Source: an uncultured Clostridia bacterium (lineage in GTDB: Bacteria; Bacillota; Clostridia; Oscillospirales; Acutalibacteraceae). From it: DNA of 7,764 bases. Position numbers and translations under genes: made by a program. The stretch is from the NCBI GenBank assembly GCA_944381295.1, contig CALWKP010000053.1:1-7764 (forward strand), read 5' to 3'. Every line of letters begins with the position of its first letter. Positions within the stretch are counted from its first letter, which is position 1. Below are positions 5,758-7,764 of this stretch, in pieces. The notes beneath the pieces are model-generated. The model was not told the DNA's origin and made no database searches. It was given only the letters and a program-made list of their open reading frames with translations.

Positions 5758-5786
5758 AAAAGCTCCAGAAAAAGGAGGTTGTAAAA

Positions 5787-6011
5787 ATGGAAGGATTAGA
5801 AGAACTGAAAAAGGTCTTGGAAGACCCCAAGACACCGGAACAGAAGAAAATCGGATGGGCAGCTTTTGTGGAAGGGCCGGTAACGAACTTTTTTACAGAG
5901 CACCAGTTGGAAAAAATGACATTGGAAGACGGGTGCGGGAATAAAGCAAAGCTGGCAAAGACAAAAGATAACGGGATCAAGATTGAATATACTTCAACGA
6001 TCACGCTGTAA
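5787..6011 (+). CDS. Hypothetical small protein, 74 residues
   Basis: Not recognised; no function is proposed. It is real by its signals: a near-consensus promoter (5729-5757), AAAGGAGG (5771-5778) 8 nt before the ATG, and a strong hairpin right after the stop. The protein has no signal peptide or membrane segment, so it is probably cytosolic. The N-terminal third (1-21) is a charged, likely helical stretch rich in E and K. The middle has GWAAFVEGPVTNFFTEHQ (23-40). The end (44-74) alternates polar and hydrophobic residues in a beta-like pattern, with one cysteine (Cys50). The promoter is vegetative, unlike the sporulation operon upstream. Confidence 0.75.
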   Translation: MEGLEELKKVLEDPKTPEQKKIGWAAFVEGPVTNFFTEHQLEKMTLEDGCGNKAKLAKTKDNGIKIEYTSTITL

Positions 6012-6025
6012 ATAAGGAGAAAAGG

Positions 6026-6068
6026 AGGCTGCTGCTGATGGGCAATGTGCTTATCGGCAGCAGCCTTT
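6026..6068 (+). terminator. Hairpin, probable terminator after the 74-residue gene
   Basis: AGGCTGCTGCTGAT (6026-6039) pairs over 14 bp with ATCGGCAGCAGCCT (6053-6066), with one G-U, around a 13-nt loop. It starts 14 bp after the stop codon. The T-run is short (6066-6068), so termination may be incomplete. Confidence 0.6.
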
Positions 6069-6256
6069 GGTGTAAGGGAAAAGATACGACATTGAGGTGG
6101 ACTGGGGGATTGTTTTGGGGAGAAGCTTGAAAAATTTGAGTTCCTTTTTCTCGTCCCAGGTTTTCCAGTCATGAACAGGCTTTCCAGACCGTATATTTGA
6201 TAAAGAACCTTCCGCCGTCCGGAAAGTGTTGAACGTATCAAAGGGGTTGATGGATT
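6069..6256. other. Gap before the ATPase gene; no gene recognised
   Basis: A 188-bp gap. It holds two TTTCCAG repeats 19 bp apart (6162-6168, 6181-6187), a TATATT (6192-6197) with no good -35 partner, and a short TTCCG/CGGAA hairpin near 6210-6224. A convincing promoter for the ATPase was not found. Confidence 0.4.
6240..6246 (+). promoter_or_regulatory. Ribosome binding site supporting a TTG start for the ATPase
   Basis: AAAGGGG lies 10 nt upstream of TTG 6257. No in-frame ATG or GTG exists between the in-frame stop TGA at 6248-6250 and the conserved N-terminal domain, so this site is the best available. Confidence 0.5.
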
Positions 6257-7764
6257 TTGGATTGGCAAAGCCTGTCAAGAGAGGAATGCGTCCGCCGGCT
6301 GCGTACGGATGCCCGTCGCGGATTATCAAGACGGCAAGCACGGGATCAGTTAGCAAAGTCAGGACGCAACGAGTTAACACAGAAAAAGAAAAAAAGCCTG
6401 TTTGTCAGATTCCTGATGCAGTTTTCCGATTTTATGGTGATCATCCTGTTGATTGCAGCAGGGATTTCGTTCGCAACATCTTATTGGCTGCAAGATGGCG
6501 ACGACTTGGATTCCATCATTATTCTGGGAATTGTTGTGATTAATGCGGTAATTGGGCTCATTCAGGAAAGCCGGGCGGAGAAGGCGATTGAAGCGTTGCG
6601 GAAGCTGTCGTCGCCGGAAAGCCGGGTGATCCGTGATGGGGAACAAAAAATGATTCCTTCCTCAGAACTGGTGCCTGGAGATATCGTGTTGCTGTCCGCA
6701 GGGGATTTGATCCCGGCGGATATCCGGATACTGGAAGCACATAATTTAAAGGCAGAAGAGTCTGCTTTGACTGGGGAATCCACTCCGGTGGAAAAAGAAG
6801 CAGAAGCAGTGTTTTCGATCGATACCCCATTAGGTGACCGGCGCAATATGCTGTTTGCTTCCGGGAGTATTTCCGTTGGACGGGGAGCCGGCGTCGTGGT
6901 TGGAACGGGCATGGATACCCAGGTGGGACGCATCGCGCATATGATCGACCGGGAAAGTTCCCCGCAGACTCCACTGCAAAACAAACTGGCCAGAACCGGG
7001 AAAATTTTGGGAATTGGCGCGTTGGCAATCTGCCTGGTAATTTTTGTGTTGGGACTTTTCCAGAATATGCCGCCGTTGGAAATGTTTATGATTTCCATCA
7101 GCCTGGCGGTAGCAGCTATCCCAGAAGGACTTCCTGCTGTGGTAACGATCGTGCTGGCAATGGGAGTGCGCCGTATGGCCCGCGCCAGGGCCATCGTCCG
7201 GAAACTTCCGGCAGTGGAGACTTTAGGCAGTGCGAATGTAATTTGTTCCGATAAAACGGGGACGCTTACACAAAACCGTATGACGGTGACAGAAACGGCA
7301 AGTATTGACGGAATACTGGAACGTGGAAGCTCGGAATTTGCAGAGTTGATGAATTTAGCAGCATTGTGCGCCAATTGCAGTATCGTGCACGGGAAAGTGA
7401 GCGGAGACCCAACAGAAACAGCAATTGTAGCGGCAGCGCCTGGTTCCAAACAGGAGTTGGAACAGCGATATCCGAGGGTGGCGGAAATCCCGTTCACATC
7501 GTCGCGGAAGATGATGACGACCATACATCGGGCTGGCGGAAAATACCGGGTAATCACAAAAGGCGCGCCGGACCTGCTGTTGGACCGCTGTGCATGGTAT
7601 CATAGCAAACAGGGTGTCAAGAAATTGACGCCGGAAGCAAAACGATCTTTATTACGCCGGAACGAAGGAATGGCAGCAAAAGCACTGCGGGTGTTGGGCG
7701 TTGCCTACCAGGATGCGGCACAGATGCCGCAGGGCAACGAAGCGGAATCGGGATTGATTTTTTA
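6257..7764 (+). CDS. Cation-translocating P-type ATPase, P2A (Ca2+-ATPase-like), 3' truncated by window edge
   Basis: A membrane ion pump that couples ATP hydrolysis to cation export, most likely Ca2+. Frame is open from 6251 to the window end; 502 residues are visible from the proposed TTG start, of roughly 870-900 expected. In order: N-terminal cation-ATPase domain (LSREE, GLS, about 6-40); first membrane pair from about residue 52, with FSDFMVIILL (56-65) as in Bacillus YloB; actuator motif TGES at 172-175; PEGLP at 289-293 in M4, in the context VAAIPEGLP typical of SERCA/PMA1-like Ca2+ pumps; the phosphorylation motif DKTGTLT with Asp332; and nucleotide-domain KGAP at 435-438. The second half of the P domain (GDGxNDxPAL) and M5-M10 lie beyond the edge, so metal selectivity cannot be fully judged. 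TTG is chosen because the conserved WxxLS start block begins right after it and a TGA precedes in frame. Confidence 0.9.
   Translation, partial: MDWQSLSREECVRRLRTDARRGLSRRQARDQLAKSGRNELTQKKKKSLFVRFLMQFSDFMVIILLIAAGISFATSYWLQDGDDLDSIIILGIVVINAVIGLIQESRAEKAIEALRKLSSPESRVIRDGEQKMIPSSELVPGDIVLLSAGDLIPADIRILEAHNLKAEESALTGESTPVEKEAEAVFSIDTPLGDRRNMLFASGSISVGRGAGVVVGTGMDTQVGRIAHMIDRESSPQTPLQNKLARTGKILGIGALAICLVIFVLGLFQNMPPLEMFMISISLAVAAIPEGLPAVVTIVLAMGVRRMARARAIVRKLPAVETLGSANVICSDKTGTLTQNRMTVTETASIDGILERGSSEFAELMNLAALCANCSIVHGKVSGDPTETAIVAAAPGSKQELEQRYPRVAEIPFTSSRKMMTTIHRAGGKYRVITKGAPDLLLDRCAWYHSKQGVKKLTPEAKRSLLRRNEGMAAKALRVLGVAYQDAAQMPQGNEAESGLIF

Noticed and set aside
6038..6130. A 30-codon + frame starting at ATG 6038 after AAAGGAGG
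   Set aside because: Its start lies inside the stem of the hairpin at 6026-6066 and the peptide is not recognisable; better explained as a terminator.
5222..6268. Minus-strand open frame of 348 codons spanning cotJC and the small gene
   Set aside because: It overlaps two well-supported + genes and has no recognisable motif.
6051..6380. Minus-strand frame of 109 codons in the gap before the ATPase
   Set aside because: Part looks protein-like (charged and aromatic), but it overlaps the ATPase N-terminus, has no ribosome binding site I could identify and matches no family I know; chance is more likely.
6226..6543. A 105-codon + frame with an ATG start
   Set aside because: It overlaps the ATPase coding frame out of register, while the ATPase frame contains all conserved motifs.

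Overview
The window looks like chromosomal DNA from an anaerobic, endospore-forming Firmicute, probably a clostridial gut-type organism. I infer this from a complete cotJABC spore-coat operon, a FucO-type lactaldehyde reductase, AGGAGG-type ribosome binding sites, TTGACA/TATAAT-type promoters and many intrinsic terminators. The family is not certain; Lachnospiraceae or Oscillospiraceae would fit.

Layout. Bases 1-839 have no credible protein gene. They are purine-rich on the + strand, packed with well-formed hairpins (one a 10-bp stem capped by a GAAA tetraloop), and end in a strong intrinsic terminator. I read this as the 3' part, or nearly all, of a large structured noncoding RNA transcribed on +. 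A second, convergent terminator (879-922) ends fucO, which lies on the minus strand (942-2090). A divergent intergenic region (2091-2380) carries a near-consensus + promoter for an alpha/beta-hydrolase esterase (2381-3367) and a partial - promoter for fucO. A terminator and a perfect 15-bp palindrome precede the thioredoxin reductase gene trxB (3501-4430), which has its own terminator. Next comes cotJA-cotJB-cotJC (4633-5704), overlapping stop-to-start and therefore probably translationally coupled. Then a strong SigA-type promoter drives a 74-residue protein of unknown function (5787-6011), followed by a hairpin. The window ends inside a P2A-type (Ca2+-ATPase-like) cation pump that probably starts at TTG (6257) and runs off the 3' edge.

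How the genes fit together. The cotJ genes form one sporulation unit whose CotJC subunit is a manganese catalase with all five expected metal ligands. TrxB (cytosolic disulfide reduction) is next to it but transcribed separately. FucO (aldehyde/1,2-propanediol redox), the esterase, the small protein and the ATPase appear to be independent transcription units. No mobile element, tRNA, rRNA or CRISPR array is visible. The most unusual element is the structured RNA region at the 5' end; I cannot assign it to a named family from sequence alone.
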